This document shows positions 63,506-64,000 of a DNA stretch of 64,000 nt, piece by piece. Every line of letters starts with the position of its first letter. Positions within the stretch are counted from its first letter, which is position 1. The stretch is taken from positions 7,018,140 to 7,082,139 of the forward strand of contig JADWOT020000002.1 of NCBI GenBank assembly GCA_036345935.2, read 5' to 3'. The notes beneath the pieces were generated by a model. The model was not told the DNA's origin, searched no databases, and saw only the letters and a list, made by a program, of their open reading frames with translations. Origin of the DNA: Taenia hydatigena (lineage: Eukaryota; Platyhelminthes; Cestoda; Cyclophyllidea; Taeniidae). Both the position numbers and the translations under genes were made by a program.

Positions 63506-64000
63506 ATTCTCTTCACTTGACCCTTGCTAGGGCAGCTCAACACTGAAAGACAAGTCTTTTTCTTGTAGTCCCGATTATCGGAGGACTGCAAAGTGAATTA
63601 CTAGTCAAATGGCGTTGGACTACAAATAGACTTTTTTATTAGAAGTCAAACAGTCACAACATTTGTGAATACCATCGAGATGTTATTCAGACAAATTTAA
63701 AACGCTGTGATTTTGAAAGGGATTGCTGATAATTGCGGTGAAAAGGAAAATAAAACTTAATAAATGATTGTACTGCTAAAAAATTAGTCTTTTTAGATTC
63801 AGGCTCTAGGATGTTGGTTAACACTCCTTCGTCACGAAGTTGCCAGAAAGACAAAAGAAAGGAAACCTTTAAAGCGCAAGACAATCGAATAAAGCAGTAG
63901 TACCAATACCAGCGAAATTCCATCAAAATCGACCCCATTGAGGCAAATTGAAAAATAAATGGGTGAATAATTTCCAGGTAAATGAGCGTTAACGCACACT
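63506..64000. other. Downstream flank, nothing recognised
   Basis: AT-rich sequence with a minus-strand frame (63687-63938) of no identifiable family. Confidence 0.35.

Noticed and set aside
1..64000. CRISPR arrays, bacterial operons or phage genes
   Set aside because: There are no spaced direct repeats and no dense same-strand genes. The sequence has spliced genes and retroelements typical of a eukaryote.

Overview
This is a gene-poor stretch of eukaryotic nuclear DNA with GT-AG introns of about 40 to 270 bases. Decayed Ty3/gypsy retroelements and the general texture suggest an invertebrate. A flatworm (cestode-like) genome is my best guess, but no marker in the window fixes the taxon.

Layout. 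1-16 kb is mostly unrecognised DNA holding two decayed pieces on the minus strand: an ankyrin-repeat exon with in-frame stops (about 5.95-6.44 kb) and a Ty3/gypsy remnant (about 8.45-9.26 kb). At 16.4-18.4 kb a diverged, purine-rich minus-oriented part of a large repeat family abuts a truncated plus-oriented part. 18.4-31.0 kb is largely unrecognised, with one possible VPS13-like exon pair near 27.8-28.2 kb. From 31.0 to 57.7 kb a family of multi-kilobase repeats dominates. Copy A (31.03-36.15, +) is the most complete. Copy G (39.56-41.05, +) joins copy C (41.05-44.12, -). Copy E (50.94-51.31, -) joins copy B (51.32-55.705, +), which joins copy D (55.71-57.746, -).

Between the repeats sits the best gene of the window, a multi-exon ubiquitin-conjugating-enzyme-like (UBC fold) protein at 44.85-46.88 kb (+). 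A decayed Ty3/gypsy pol lies at 49.3-50.4 kb (+). 57.75-64 kb is again mostly unrecognised, with weak exon candidates near 58.2 and 63.3 kb.

The most interesting system is the repeat family. The three copies that span the relevant region all carry the exact 17-base universal 5' end of 18S rRNA, but the rest of 18S does not follow. Adjacent copies meet in opposite orientation at every junction I can place. B and D form an almost perfect palindrome with two 1,342-base arms. Copy C looks like a mosaic: a tract of about 2 kb nearly identical to A is flanked on both sides by B-type sequence, as expected from gene conversion between inverted copies. Long pyrimidine/purine strand asymmetry inside the units creates many long but non-coding open frames.
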